Assembly: GCA_019426215.1 (NCBI GenBank) | Contig: CM033399.1 | Span: 29,025,022 to 29,089,021, forward strand | Length of the DNA stretch: 64,000 nt | Direction: 5' to 3' | From: Buddleja alternifolia | Taxonomy: Eukaryota; Streptophyta; Magnoliopsida; Lamiales; Scrophulariaceae | Part shown: one piece after another, positions 21,474 to 33,277 of the stretch | Layout: each line of letters begins with the position of its first letter | Numbering within the stretch: the stretch's first letter is position 1 | Translations under genes and position numbers: made by a program | The notes under the pieces: model-generated | What the model was told of the DNA's origin: nothing | The model's database searches: none | What the model saw: the letters and a program-made list of their open reading frames with translations, nothing else

Positions 21474-22225
21474 CTTTTTTTTATTCTTTTTTGGAAGGGT
21501 AAGAAGGGTGCTACCCTACGGGATTATCTCGACATGCCGGGTCCCAAAAAAATCATCCTCGGCCACGTTCGGTCGGTCTTATCCTGGTCAAGCCTATTGA
21601 ACAATTCAGTTCTAGGTGCATCAAACATCATAAGATTACACTGTAGCCGGAGTTCAGCTAATATGACCGCCTCATAGCCTCCCAAAAAATTTGGCAAATA
21701 TGCGCTGTCCGCTGTAAAACTAACATCCTCTAGATCTACAAAATATGGTCAAAGTCAAGATAATTTCACTTTTGGTTCTATTGGAGTTCGGCCAAAACAC
21801 TTTTACTCTCATGAGAATTGTTTTGACACTTTTGGTCCCATTGAAGTCAAAATGTGTCACTTTTAGTCTCGTCCGTCTAATTTATGACAAAATTTATTAG
21901 CGTGAGACGCATAATATGCATGTTAGTAAACTGCATCAGGATTCAAATGAAACAATTGTGGGCAGTTAACTAATAGAGCGTGTGTCTCACGTGGGTAAAT
22001 TTCGTCCAATAATAGATGGACGGAACTAAAAATGTCACATTCTGACTCCAATGGAACCAAAAGTGCCAAAAAAGTTCTATGAGACTAAAAGTGTTTCGAC
22101 CGAACTCCAATAAAACTTAAAAGTGTATTTTTCCCTGTGGAAGTCCTCATGTCTGAACCCTGCCTTGTTAATGCACTCAAGAGCCTCCCTATTGTCCGTC
22201 TCAACAATAAGATTGGGGCAAGTTA
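21474..22225 (-). pseudogene. LINE-type RNase H remnant interrupted by a MITE
   Basis: On the minus strand, 22139-22215 encodes NLIVETDNREALECINKAG, matching the strand and helix of a LINE RNase H domain around its third catalytic Asp. It stops at the right end of the MITE 21754-22135. On the other side an open minus-strand stretch (about 21735 down to 21520) continues and ends near a T run (21475-21495), which reads as a poly(A) tail on the minus strand. The second part is not recognisable as RNase H, so its identity is inference. Confidence 0.5.
21754..22135. mobile_element. Mutator-like MITE, copy 1 of the TTTCACTTTTGG family
   Basis: Inverted ends (TTTCACTTTTGGTTCTATTGGAGTTCGG at the left; mirrored CCGAACTCCAATAAAACTTAAAAGTG at the right) and the inner block CTCACG.GGGTAAATTTCGTCCAA are shared with the copy at 61251-61625. 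The duplication here is unclear; superfamily is taken from the second copy. Confidence 0.72.
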
Positions 22226-22700
22226 ATCTTAACTTATTTTATAATATATTATGATATTATTATTTTATTTTATTTTACCATTATATACATATTTGACGAA
22301 TTCACAGCCTAGATAGATAATAAAACTTTCGATGATATGAACGCCTTTCCTCGAACTATATCATCATATTATAAGAGTCAGCCGATCTTTGAAGGTACGT
22401 CCTCTTTTCGTGGAAATTCTTGTTGAGAATTTTTTTCCTTGAAAATTGGTTCGAAAGGAACATTTAATTAGGACAAGGACCGGCTCTTGACTTGCCCAAG
22501 CAGAGCTGGTCCTCGTCCTCGCATCTTTTTCACTTGTCAATTTCATACTTGTCTCATCATTCCATTTCCACACTTTGGTGCAAGCCGGTTATTTGGATTC
22601 CTTTCCGACATATATACTATAATCATATGGATTTTTATATTAATTATAATAACTTAAGCAATTCTATATATGCTAATTATGTCTCATCCAAATGTAAAAA
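22226..22700. other. intergenic, no gene seen
   Basis: Non-coding. The open frames here have no family features. Confidence 0.4.
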
Positions 22701-22705
22701 CACAC

Positions 22706-22874
22706 AAGATCCTCTATTGCAAAATGATGTTGCATATCCTATTGCATTCATTATATGCATGACAAATGTATAAATTTTTTTCTTAAATATATAAGTGATT
22801 TGAATTTTGTATACTTGTCATGTATAAAGGTGAATGCAATAGGATATGCAACACCATTTGTAATAGAGGATCCT
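22706..22874. repeat. long hairpin (MITE-like) upstream of LEA_2 gene 2
   Basis: The left arm (from AGATCCTCTATTGCAAAATG) and right arm (to CAAATGG / AGGATCCT read on the other strand) pair over about 65 bp with around 85% identity by eye, including a 21 bp perfect block centred on GCATATCCTATTGC. The loop is about 35 bp. It lies about 520 bp upstream of the LEA_2 start. It could be a short MITE or a source of small RNA. Confidence 0.75.
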
Positions 22875-23395
22875 GATTGGTAAAAACTAAGATTCCAAAA
22901 CATACAATTTTGTTATAATGAAGTCCTAGGAAAAGTTTGATATTAGTCAATTCCGTATATAATTCTGAGTTTTATTATATAGAGACTAAGAAACATTTAT
23001 TTCATTTTATGCTTTATCCTGTATATATTCTGATTAAATATATTGAATAATGTAAATCGCTACTCCCCAACTACTATATATCCCTAAAAGTATTTTCATA
23101 ATTGAACAAAGAAAGTACGTACTCTTAATTCTATTCTGTAGTTTTGGAAAAATTTTCATTCCTATTTCCTAATCATTCCAATACACATAAATCATAATAA
23201 TGAGAATCTTCCAATACTTAGCAAAGTCCTAAGTCAATATTCAAAGCCGTGCAAACGCGGTTACAAGCTCTACGACTTAAAGACAAAAAAATACATGACC
23301 TATAACTTATCCCTTCTAAAGTCGCGTTCTTACATTTATGTAAGCATATAGCACTTGAAAACCACTCCACAAATTTCATTTGTACTATATCAGTC

Positions 23396-24070
23396 ATGGC
23401 TGAGAAGAAAGAACATGCAAAGCCCTTAGCCCCGGCGACCCACTGGGTCGACATAGACGAACCCGAATCATTCTCTACTGAATTCATTCCTCGTACCCAC
23501 CAGAAATGCATCAAGTTATGTGGCTGCTCAGTCGCCATATTATTAATTTTTGTGATGATCTTGTTAATACTCATGTTCACCGTATTTCGGGTGAAGGACC
23601 CGATTTTGACCATGAATTCTGTGAAGATTGATGGGCTGGATATACTCAACACCAATAATACGGGTTTAATTAACCCGGGTCTAAACTTGACCCTTGTAGC
23701 TGATGTCTCGGTTAAAAACCCTAATGTGGCGTCGTTTACGTTCGATAACACGACGATGTATGTGTACTATGATGGTTCTCTTGTCGGTGAGGTTAAGAAT
23801 CCGGCGGGTCAGGCTAGAGCCCGGAGGACTCTTCGGATGGATGTGAGGATTGACGTTATGGTGGATAAGATATTGGAAGTAAAGAGATTTAAGAGTGATT
23901 TGGTTGCAAGGATTTTGGGTGTTAGTACGCATACGAGGATTAGCGGAAAGGTGAAGATTTCGGATGCTATTAAGAGAAGTGTTGTTGTGAAGATGAATTG
24001 CACTATGAATCTGAATATGAGTAGTCAAGCTATTCAAGATAGGAATTGCTGGAAGCGAGTTTCTTTGTAA
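23396..24070 (+). CDS. LEA_2 / NDR1-HIN1-like membrane protein, gene 2
   Basis: 224 codons, intronless, starting MAEKKEHAKPLAPATHWV. The cytosolic N-terminus contains a PxATHWVDIDEPES stretch and a membrane-proximal CIKLCGC cluster. A single hydrophobic segment spans about 44-64 (VAILLIFVMILLILMFTVF), followed by RVKDPILTMNSVKI and an LEA_2 domain (about 85-195) with VKNPNVASFTFDNTTMYVYY, the conserved NPN followed by a beta strand. Glycosylation sites include NNT, NLT, NTT, NCT and NMS. The topology matches NHL plasma-membrane proteins. It is in the same orientation as gene 1, 9 kb away, but the two differ greatly in the N-terminus, so they are old paralogues at most. Role in defence or stress is by family only. 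Confidence 0.92.
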   Translation: MAEKKEHAKPLAPATHWVDIDEPESFSTEFIPRTHQKCIKLCGCSVAILLIFVMILLILMFTVFRVKDPILTMNSVKIDGLDILNTNNTGLINPGLNLTLVADVSVKNPNVASFTFDNTTMYVYYDGSLVGEVKNPAGQARARRTLRMDVRIDVMVDKILEVKRFKSDLVARILGVSTHTRISGKVKISDAIKRSVVVKMNCTMNLNMSSQAIQDRNCWKRVSL

Positions 24071-24395
24071 TTTACTTCTTTCTTTCTTTCTTCAAATGTT
24101 TCAGGAGCTTGATCGGTTTAATTTTTTATAAGATGCACCGGAGAAAGTTTGTGATGTAGAAAATGTATATATAGAATATAATTAATGTCAAAACCATAGT
24201 TTTGGCGAAGACATTTGAATATATACCTTGTAATAGTACGATTATACTTCGTTAACGTCCATGTTGAAGATATTGGGCCAATATTCAGTCCATAAGTGCG
24301 GCCATTCCTTCATATTTGATGTGAAAATACTCATGCTGTAGGTAAGAACTTTTCCCTACTAGTAGTGGTGTTTGTATTTACGCTTAACATGTACG
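24071..24395 (+). other. 3' flank of LEA_2 gene 2
   Basis: Contains the expected 3' UTR with a short TTTCTTTCTTTCTTTC run right after the stop. No further gene is seen. Confidence 0.4.
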
Positions 24396-24397
24396 TG

Positions 24398-24893
24398 TGG
24401 CAATGAGACAGGACTAGATGGGTATTCGATCTGAACCCGTCAAAAGGGTTACAGGTAGGGATCTTCACGAGCCAAGTTTGGCTAAATTTTCTGGCTCGAG
24501 CTCAAAAAAACAAAAAAATTTAAATTAATATATATATTATTAATTTTGTATTGATATATATATAGTATTAATTATAACTTTGATAAATGTTAAATATATC
24601 ATTATTTATACATTTATAATAATATAAGATATTATATTATATGTATCTATATATTAATAAATGAATAAATATTATATATATATATATTAATACATAAATA
24701 ATTAAAATATTACTTTTTATTCAGGCTCACGGGCCTTCGAACAGGCATTTTTTGGCTCGAGCTTGGCTCGTTGGTCACACTAGTTATGGGGCAGGTTATG
24801 AATTTGAAAATTCTAACCTGCTTGGGTTCGGGGAAAGTAGTGGGTTTAGTATAACCCGCCCCATAATCTGCCCCGTAACCCTCACCGCTAGTA
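24398..24893. mobile_element. hAT-like MITE (GGGGCGGGT family), split by another
   Basis: The left end GTGGCAATGAGACAGG and right side AACCCGCCCCATAATCTGCCCCGTAACCC are characteristic of the plant MITE with GGGGCGGGTT repeats. Its body is interrupted by a second hAT MITE at 24456-24782. Outer duplication not resolved. Confidence 0.5.
24456..24782. mobile_element. hAT MITE (GAGCCAAG family), nested
   Basis: It starts TAGGGATCTTCACGAGCC and ends GGCTCGTTGGTCACACTA. Flanks are GTTACAGG (24448-24455) and GTTATGGG (24783-24790), an 8 bp duplication with two transitions. Subterminal GGCTCGAGCT words occur on both sides; the centre is a TA-rich stretch. Confidence 0.68.
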
Positions 24894-25129
24894 TTTCTAA
24901 TTAATTTTTTATTATATTCTTTAGCATAACTTAATATTTTAATTTAGGAATTAGGAACCAAAGTCCAAATCATCTAGCATAAAACATTATCTTTTTCTTC
25001 CAAATGATGTTTTGTATGAGTATTTATATTGGATTTATGGTTGTGGTTTGATTATTATTTATGTAAAATTCCATGATGTTTGTCTATGTTGTTGGTTTAT
25101 TAGTTATTGGATTAATATATGGATCTTAC

Positions 25130-26734
<1,605 letters not shown>

Positions 26735-28578
26735 TACTACAAGAAATTTCACTTTTAGTAAGGAAAAAAATCGTTACCATAGATGAATATTTCGTCACTA
26801 TAACTTTTGGTAACGAAAATTTTTGTTACCCTTTTTGTCCTGTAAAGTCCGTCGCTAGAAGTTCTTGCGACAAACTTTCAGTCTCATTGCGAATGTATTA
26901 GTAACAAAAGTCGATTCCTCACAATATCATTTGTTTTAGTAACGATTTTATCATCACAAAAACTAATCTATAACGTTACAAAAGAAAATTTTCGTTACTA
27001 GAAGTGAATGTTATTGTTTTCTTATAATAATTTTCGTAATAGTGATTTCGTCACAAATAGTTATGGTAACAAGATTGTGTCCTTACCAATAATAGAAATA
27101 ATTAATTATATTAATGTATAATGTAATAGTGGTTTGTCACAAAAAGTAAATATGACAGTCACATATTCCTTGTCAATATTTTTGCATTAAATAAAGTGGA
27201 TTATTTTTATTTCTATAAATTCCTGTAAATATACATTCAAATTTTATACAAGGCATTCATCTCATCACGAATATTTAAATGATAGATAAAGTTCAAAGCA
27301 AGAAATCTCATACTTCGTAACTAAAGCAACAACAATAATTCAAGTACATTTATAATCATAACCCATACTAAAGCATCATCCCAATTGTTGCAAAAGTATC
27401 AAATATAACTTCTAATATAGTATCTCCAATGGGACAAAATATAGAAAGACAATATGCAACAGTACGTTTCAAAGGAGTATCACTAAAGCTTAACCGAGTG
27501 ATCGAGATACACGTTAATTTCTGAAATTTGAACTGCATGCTCAACAATTGGGACGTCATTTACTCCAAAAACCTGCATATAAACAAATGTCCAAAATTTA
27601 ATTAAATATCCTAAAAATATTAAAAAAACACAAAGAATTCAGCAACTTGTCTCACTAATTCGTAAGTATGAAAGATGATTGAGAAGAATATGGACTAACG
27701 GAATAAGGAAAAGAGAAAATAAATGAACCCTTGACAAAAATGCTAGAAAGTACCTATTTACATAACACATTCTCTGCCTACCTTCTAAAAATTCTGAATC
27801 ACTTTGCTATCTTTTGCATGGACATAGAAGTAATAGGAAAATTTTGATTTAAAGAGGCATGAGAATATCAGAAAATGCTCAATGCGATCATCATATACAA
27901 GGAAGCAAATAAACAATATATTTTTCTATATTATTTAAAATATTGGAAAAGGAAATCAGAGCTTTATCATGAATAAAGTAATTCATTTCTCAGAAGTCAT
28001 ATTGCATAGTGACATTATTGTTTAGTTCAAATCTTGTATCATATAAAATTCTATAATTTAGTATAAATTTTTAGTGAGCAAAATTAATTGATGTCATAAA
28101 GCACATGAATAAATAAAGCTTATATCCATCAGAGAATATTATACCTTTCCCGTCAGATCCTCAACGCCCACTTTGGATTTGATAAATTGCTTTCATATAA
28201 TCAAGTCTGCAAAAGTAAAACAAGGAAGTAAGTACACTCCTTATAGATAGAATAATATTGTAAGTTTTACAAAAAAAAGAAAAGAAAGAAAAGAAACTAT
28301 TTCATCTTTCTTGTGATCTTAACTCCATTAGGAATGGCCAACTTGCACAAAAGATGCATATCATATCACCAACTAATAAAAGATAATGACACATAATAAA
28401 ATAAAATTTTCTCATTATAGATACCCTACAACACTCAGACAGTTTCTGAAAATAAATAAGTATCAACTTAAACCATTACTTTCAACTTATTTGGAGAGAC
28501 ACTTCACGTATAATCCACGAAAAACATAAAGGATTATAATATAATAACGATAATAAGAAAGATTTTATGCAATAAAGT

Positions 28579-28858
28579 TGAGACGGTTATCTCACCATTT
28601 TTAATGATGAAGACTTCAAGATGGCGGTTTAGCATTAGCCTATATATAGGTGTTAAGATTTCACTTTAAGACAGATATATAGAGCATATAGCTTAGCCGA
28701 GAGCTTAGAAAGAGAGATAGTAAACTCTTTTTGTAATAGACAATATTCTAAAGCTATATTGTATTAGTTTGGAAAAATCATTGTAATATCCCATTTAAAA
28801 ATATATATAATATCCGCCATTTATAGCTTATGCGTTTAACACACTTTTACACCCAACA
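28579..28858 (+). repeat. solo LTR (280 bp), TSD AAAGT, inside the CACTA element
   Basis: Runs TGAGACGGTTATCTC to TTACACCCAACA with AAAGT at 28574-28578 and 28859-28863. It has a TATA-type CCTATATATAGG at about 28640 and a TTGTAATATCCC-like U5. It is likely from a short-LTR copia or TRIM-like element. Confidence 0.78.
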
Positions 28859-29499
28859 AAAGTAACATGTTGCTTGACAAGGAAATCAAGTAAGTCAAAG
28901 ACAAGACCTATGCTATAGTTTTGCACTTAGCAGAACCTTCATCACATAGCTTGAATAAAATGAACAGCAAAAAGATCATGAATATAACAAAGTTCCAAAT
29001 TCATATAATATAGAGTTGTCCAATTTTACCATTGCAAAGCTTCAAAAACCAGAAATTTCTAAAGTAGAGTTATCAATTTGTTTTCCTTAACAAAAGCTTG
29101 ATACTTATCATTCAAGAGCACTCTTCTATGCAGTAGAAAAATGTTTAGTATCTTTCCCACCCCTATTTTTACCATTAAAATTCATTTCACCTTCAATAAA
29201 CTTATCACAATTCTAATAACAACCCAAATTACCTTTATCTCAATCATTCACTCCACCAGACAAGGATTCATTTATCCTAGGCCCTCCTCCAAGTGTATGA
29301 TACAAGAAATCAACAAATCAAACACAACTTTAAATGCCAAATCAACTGCTAGGTAAAGCTCAAACTCTCATTTTCACTTTAAATCAAAGCAATCAAGAGC
29401 AAACACCAAGCAGTAGCAGTAGAAGTCAAGCAAATGACAAATAGGTAATAATAGCAGTCCAAAATCACCATAGTTAAGCCAAACACCAAAAAAATTATA

Positions 29500-29756
29500 G
29501 GGATAATTACACTCACACCCCCTTAATGATGGGGTAATTACACAAACCTCCCCTCACTAATTGATAATTATAAACACCCCCCTCAGGGGGTCTATTTGTA
29601 AGGGTTAGAGAGGGTGTAATTGTAAGAATTGTTACACACAGGTGGTGCAATTGCAAGAAATCTTTAACATAAGGGGGTATGTTTGTAATTATCAATTAGT
29701 GATGAGAGGTTTGTGTAATTATTCCATCATTGAGGGGGTGTGAGTGTAATTATCCC
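29500..29756. mobile_element. Mutator-like MITE (257 bp), 9-bp TSD
   Basis: Ends GGGATAATTACACTCACACC and GGTGTGAGTGTAATTATCCC are perfect inverted copies. Complementarity extends to about 85 bp on each side (AATTATCAATTAGTGA inside). Flanks are identical AAAATTATA (29491-29499 and 29757-29765). The GGGATAATT terminus is shared with 52757-53043 and with the 8 kb element at 53243. Confidence 0.9.
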
Positions 29757-29799
29757 AAAATTATATACCACCAAGTTTAAGTTGGGCGGAAATTATACC

Positions 29800-29935
29800 T
29801 TCAAAAAACTTTGGGATATTGAGGCGGCGGAGACTGTCCGGAGGAGACTATGGCGTGTAGTGGTGGCTCAGGGGCTGAGCGACGGTGGTGGTGTAACAAT
29901 ACTTAAATGGTGGCTCTGGGCCTGGGGAGTACCAT
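29800..29935. other. GC-rich patch inside the CACTA element
   Basis: A short GC-rich, triplet-like sequence (GAGGCGGCGGAGACTG, GGTGGTGGTGTAACAA) contrasts with its AT-rich surroundings. It may be captured genic DNA; I cannot name the source. Confidence 0.35.
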
Positions 29936-30844
29936 AACGTAGTTCAGATGCAAAAATATCTATATTATTTTTGGATGTTTTTCTTTTAATAAAAAGTGAA
30001 GATGGCTTTGTTACATCTTCACCTATAAAATAATAAATGTTTGCATGCTCTGTACTGAAATGTGGAAGTAGTATACATAAGACCTACTTAGAAAGAAAAG
30101 ATTCCCCTCACCTCAAGTACAAATTAAATATCCACCTCATGATAAGAAATATAATTTTTCAACAAAGGCAAAAACATAATTTGAGGACGAGGAAACTCAA
30201 GGTTGACCTGATTTCATCTAGCAGTTGAAGCCATTCTAGCAGTCTTAACTAGCTCATAGTTCCTAAAACAGTGGAGCAACTTTTATGCATAGACACCAAT
30301 GACTTATCCAACTCTACCAATCCTAAAGCTAAGATAAACAAAGGATAGTGATTTTTGAAACTGAAACGAACTAAGGAGTGAATATGCAAAGCATCACCAA
30401 ATGGATTGTCATATACACAACAGTTATGGACTTTCATGTGCCTCAAGGTAAATTGCCAGAACTCAAGAACAGTGGATAGTGAGTCAAGGGCTCAAAGTTT
30501 TGAGAAAAATTTTTGTTTGTAAAGGTATTGTAGCCAGTAGCATTTCTCAAGTCAATATAAATAGATTTGGTGCTTTGCCCATCAAAATATTTTCATGAAA
30601 CATCTATAATAATTGGACACGTATATGCAAAATTATATATAGAGCTAAAAATCACTTTCAATTCCTTTTAAATGGCCGAAAATGAAAAGGAAAACTAGAA
30701 AATATTCAAGCAAAAAAACCTATATCTATTGCCAAAAAATGTTCATTATCAAGTGAAAAATAGAAAATCTGAAAATAAAATAATAATAATTTTTATTTTA
30801 AAAAAGGGATTCTTGATTTTGGATAACCAGAAAGAAGGTAGAGG

Positions 30845-31015
30845 CACTACAAGAAATTTCACTTTTAGTAAGGAAAAAATTCGTTACCATATGTAAATAA
30901 TTCGTCACTAGAACTTTTGGTAACGAAAACTTTCGTTACCCTTTTTGTCCTGTAAAGCCCGTCGCGAGAAGTTCTTGCGACAAACTTTTAATGTCGTTAC
31001 GAATGTATTCGTGAC
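30845..31015 (+). mobile_element. second CACTA left end, nested or duplicated
   Basis: CACTACAAGAAATTTCACT followed by GTAACGAAA-type subterminal repeats closely matches the left end at 26735 (most of the first 200 bp), and here keeps the canonical CACTA. No separate right end with duplication was found, so it is either a truncated nested copy or an internal duplication. Confidence 0.65.
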
Positions 31016-31019
31016 AAAG

Positions 31020-31310
31020 AACAGAGGTGGCTTAGCTTCACGCGGTGGCAATTTCGCGTGGTGGAGGTGGCTTAGCTTTACGTGACGGTCGTAAATCTTC
31101 AAGAACGGAGAAATGAGTACAGTGATGTTGGTGGGGCTTTAGTCTTCACCACGGTGTGAAGGCGGCGCGGGCTGAGGCAGAGGGGTTAAGGGTTGAGCTG
31201 AGACGGCGCTAGTGGCGGTGGTGGTTTTCGGGCAGCAATTTGACATGAGGCAGACGATGGGCACTGGCTAGGGTTTTGGTTTCCCCATTTCTCACACTGA
31301 AAGTTTGGTA
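31020..31310. other. GC-rich, gene-like segment in the CACTA element
   Basis: The segment has many G/C-rich codon-like triplets (GGCGGCGCGGGCTGAGG, GGCGGTGGTGGTTTTCGG), ending GGGTTTTGGTTTCCCC, and resembles the 5' part of a plant gene more than the AT-rich element around it. Only short frames are open on either strand. Capture of host sequence is inferred from composition only. Confidence 0.4.
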
Positions 31311-31439
31311 GAGTAGAGAGAATTTCTTTTCAAGTGATAGAAGATAGAGGAATCTAATATAATTTACCTCAATTTTGAATTATTTTTATTAAATTATTAA
31401 TATAATTAATAATATAAAAATAAATATATTAAATTTAGA

Positions 31440-31800
31440 GAAGCTCGCGAGCCGGCTCAAGATCTTCTAGTAGAAGAAAATTGGCTCTTCGAGCTCAATG
31501 GAAGCTTGAGCTCGAGCTCGAGTTGGGCCCGATTCGAGCCGGTTACAGCCCTATGTGGGAGTACTGAGAAAAGAATTCCTTTAAACTGCTATGTTTGCTC
31601 AATCATTCTAAATATTGATTATTTTATTAATAATTTATATTATAAAAATATAATATTATATATTTATATAATTCGAAAGTTCTCGAGCCGGCTCATGAGC
31701 TTCGACCAGAGGGAATTAAGCTCGAGCATGACTTGATGATGAGCTCAAGCTCGTGAAGCTCGATTTGAGCCAGCTTGTTAGGTTTGCGAGCCAATTAGAC
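31440..31800. mobile_element. GAGCTCGAGC-rich hAT-like remnants
   Basis: GAAGCTCGCGAGCCGGCTC, GAGCTCGAGCTCGAGTTGGG and GAGCCGGTTACAGCCCTA are typical plant hAT MITE subterminal and terminal phrases (the CAGGGCTGTAA type end, reversed). Two partial pieces seem present (31440-31555 and 31680-31795). Duplications are not clear. Confidence 0.5.
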
Positions 31801-32164
31801 TATACTAGAACACAATATTGTTTTTTTTTAATATTACTCATTTCTAATTTAATCTAATTAATTAAGCTGAATATTAATTAATTTTTTTAATCTAATTTGC
31901 TTTTCATCTATGACTTATGTTCAAACTTAAGATAAAATTTAAGTTTGTATTCTATCTCTAATTGAAGAGGAAGTCTAGATTAGCATTTTCATCTCTAAAC
32001 TTAATATTGAATATCTATATTATAAGTCATCAAATAATGTCAAATAAATTAGAATTTAGAATATATATATATCATCCAAACCACAAAATTCAAAAATCAA
32101 TTTAATTAACAATGTTAAGTATATTTTATTGTCTTAAGTTCCAAAAAATATTTATCTATCATGC

Positions 32165-32205
32165 ATTTAGAGTTTAGGGGTTAGAGTTTTGAATTTAGGG
32201 TTTAG
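32165..32205. repeat. short degenerate telomere-like tract
   Basis: TTAGGGGTTAGAGTTTTG followed by TTTAGGGTTTAGGG contains two perfect plant telomere units (TTTAGGG). It is too short to be functional. Confidence 0.4.
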
Positions 32206-32953
32206 GGCCTAGGTAACCATTTATGAATAATATTACTGCAAAAATCATATAGTATACTTTAATAATTATTTGATATATATATATATATATATATTTATAT
32301 ATCCAATCCAACATTACTTTAATCCTAATCTAAAATGAAAATTAGCTATAACAATGAAATTTAATCTAGTGATCAATGACAATATAATTGATTAGATTAC
32401 AAATTCATAATTTTAGCTGGAGCAAAAGAGAGAAAGAGAAGCTCAAGAGACCACCAGATGAAGAATGAACATGTAATCTCAAAATACACATATACACCCA
32501 CGTTTTTTTATTTTTTATTTTTAAAAGAAAAGGATTAAGAAATTGGAAATATTTTGGAGCCCATTTTACTGCCAAGATTATAAAGAAAAGGTTCAAACTA
32601 CCCCAATCTCTTGTAAGGAATTGTATTTGTTAGAAATGAACTTATTGTAACAATTCAAAACATTGTTACTAGAAGATGAACAAAGTTGTCATGTATAAGT
32701 TTAATTGTGATGAGCTTTTTACTTTACGTAACGATGACTTACCTAAAGTACCGACTTATTTTCTTTGTTACTAAAAAAGAAGTCTCTTATGGCAAAATTT
32801 TATTTTTTGTAACGAATGTGCATATTTGTTACGAGAAAATAACCTTTTTGTAACAGTTAATGTAATTTGTTACGCGAAAGTTACTTCTTGTGACAAATTA
32901 TAGCTTCATTACAATTTTTTTTGTCATAAGAAATGCATTTTTTTGTAATGATC

Positions 32954-33277
32954 CAATCAGTGTAAGACTAGCACTTCCTTGTCAAAGCAAGTGTTGTACT
33001 AGTTGAATCTTTAACACCCAATTAAGATTCTTTAACTCGCAAACCATGTTTATAAGATCAAGCACTTAACTCCAACAGTGCTCCTACTTATCAAATAAAT
33101 AGTGGTGAGTACACCTTGATTTTACGGACCTATTTGTTCAATACATTCAATGCCACAATTAGATTTATGAGAACAAATTCAATGCCTTTTATTACTAATA
33201 AAAAATATTTATACAATATAAATAAAATGCTCAATTAAATCTAATTCCTCAATGGCATAGAGGGCATAAACCTAACA
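32954..33277 (-). repeat. 3' LTR of the copia element, right part
   Basis: This continues the LTR interrupted at 26734. On the minus strand it begins TGTTAGGTTTATGCCCTC, the usual start of this copia LTR type, directly after a polypurine tract (minus-strand CAAGTGGGACAT at about 33278-33289). Confidence 0.75.

Larger units (their letters stand above)
26735..32950. mobile_element. large non-autonomous CACTA element (6.2 kb), TSD ATC
   Basis: The left end TACTACAAGAAATTTCAC and right end GCATTTTTTTGTAATG are degenerate CACTA termini, flanked by ATC at 26732-26734 and 32951-32953. Subterminal regions at both ends are packed with GTAACGAAA / TTCGTTAC / GTTACTA words (26760-27130 and 32640-32945), as in En/Spm elements. 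No transposase is readable inside. It contains a solo LTR (28579-28858), a Mutator MITE (29500-29756), two GC-rich patches and a second CACTA left end (30845). Confidence 0.75.

Noticed and set aside
23218..23751. 177-codon minus-strand frame
   Set aside because: Antisense shadow over the start of the LEA_2 gene, with no domain.
32165..32205. possible ancient telomere fusion
   Set aside because: Only two perfect TTTAGGG units; too short to argue for a fusion.
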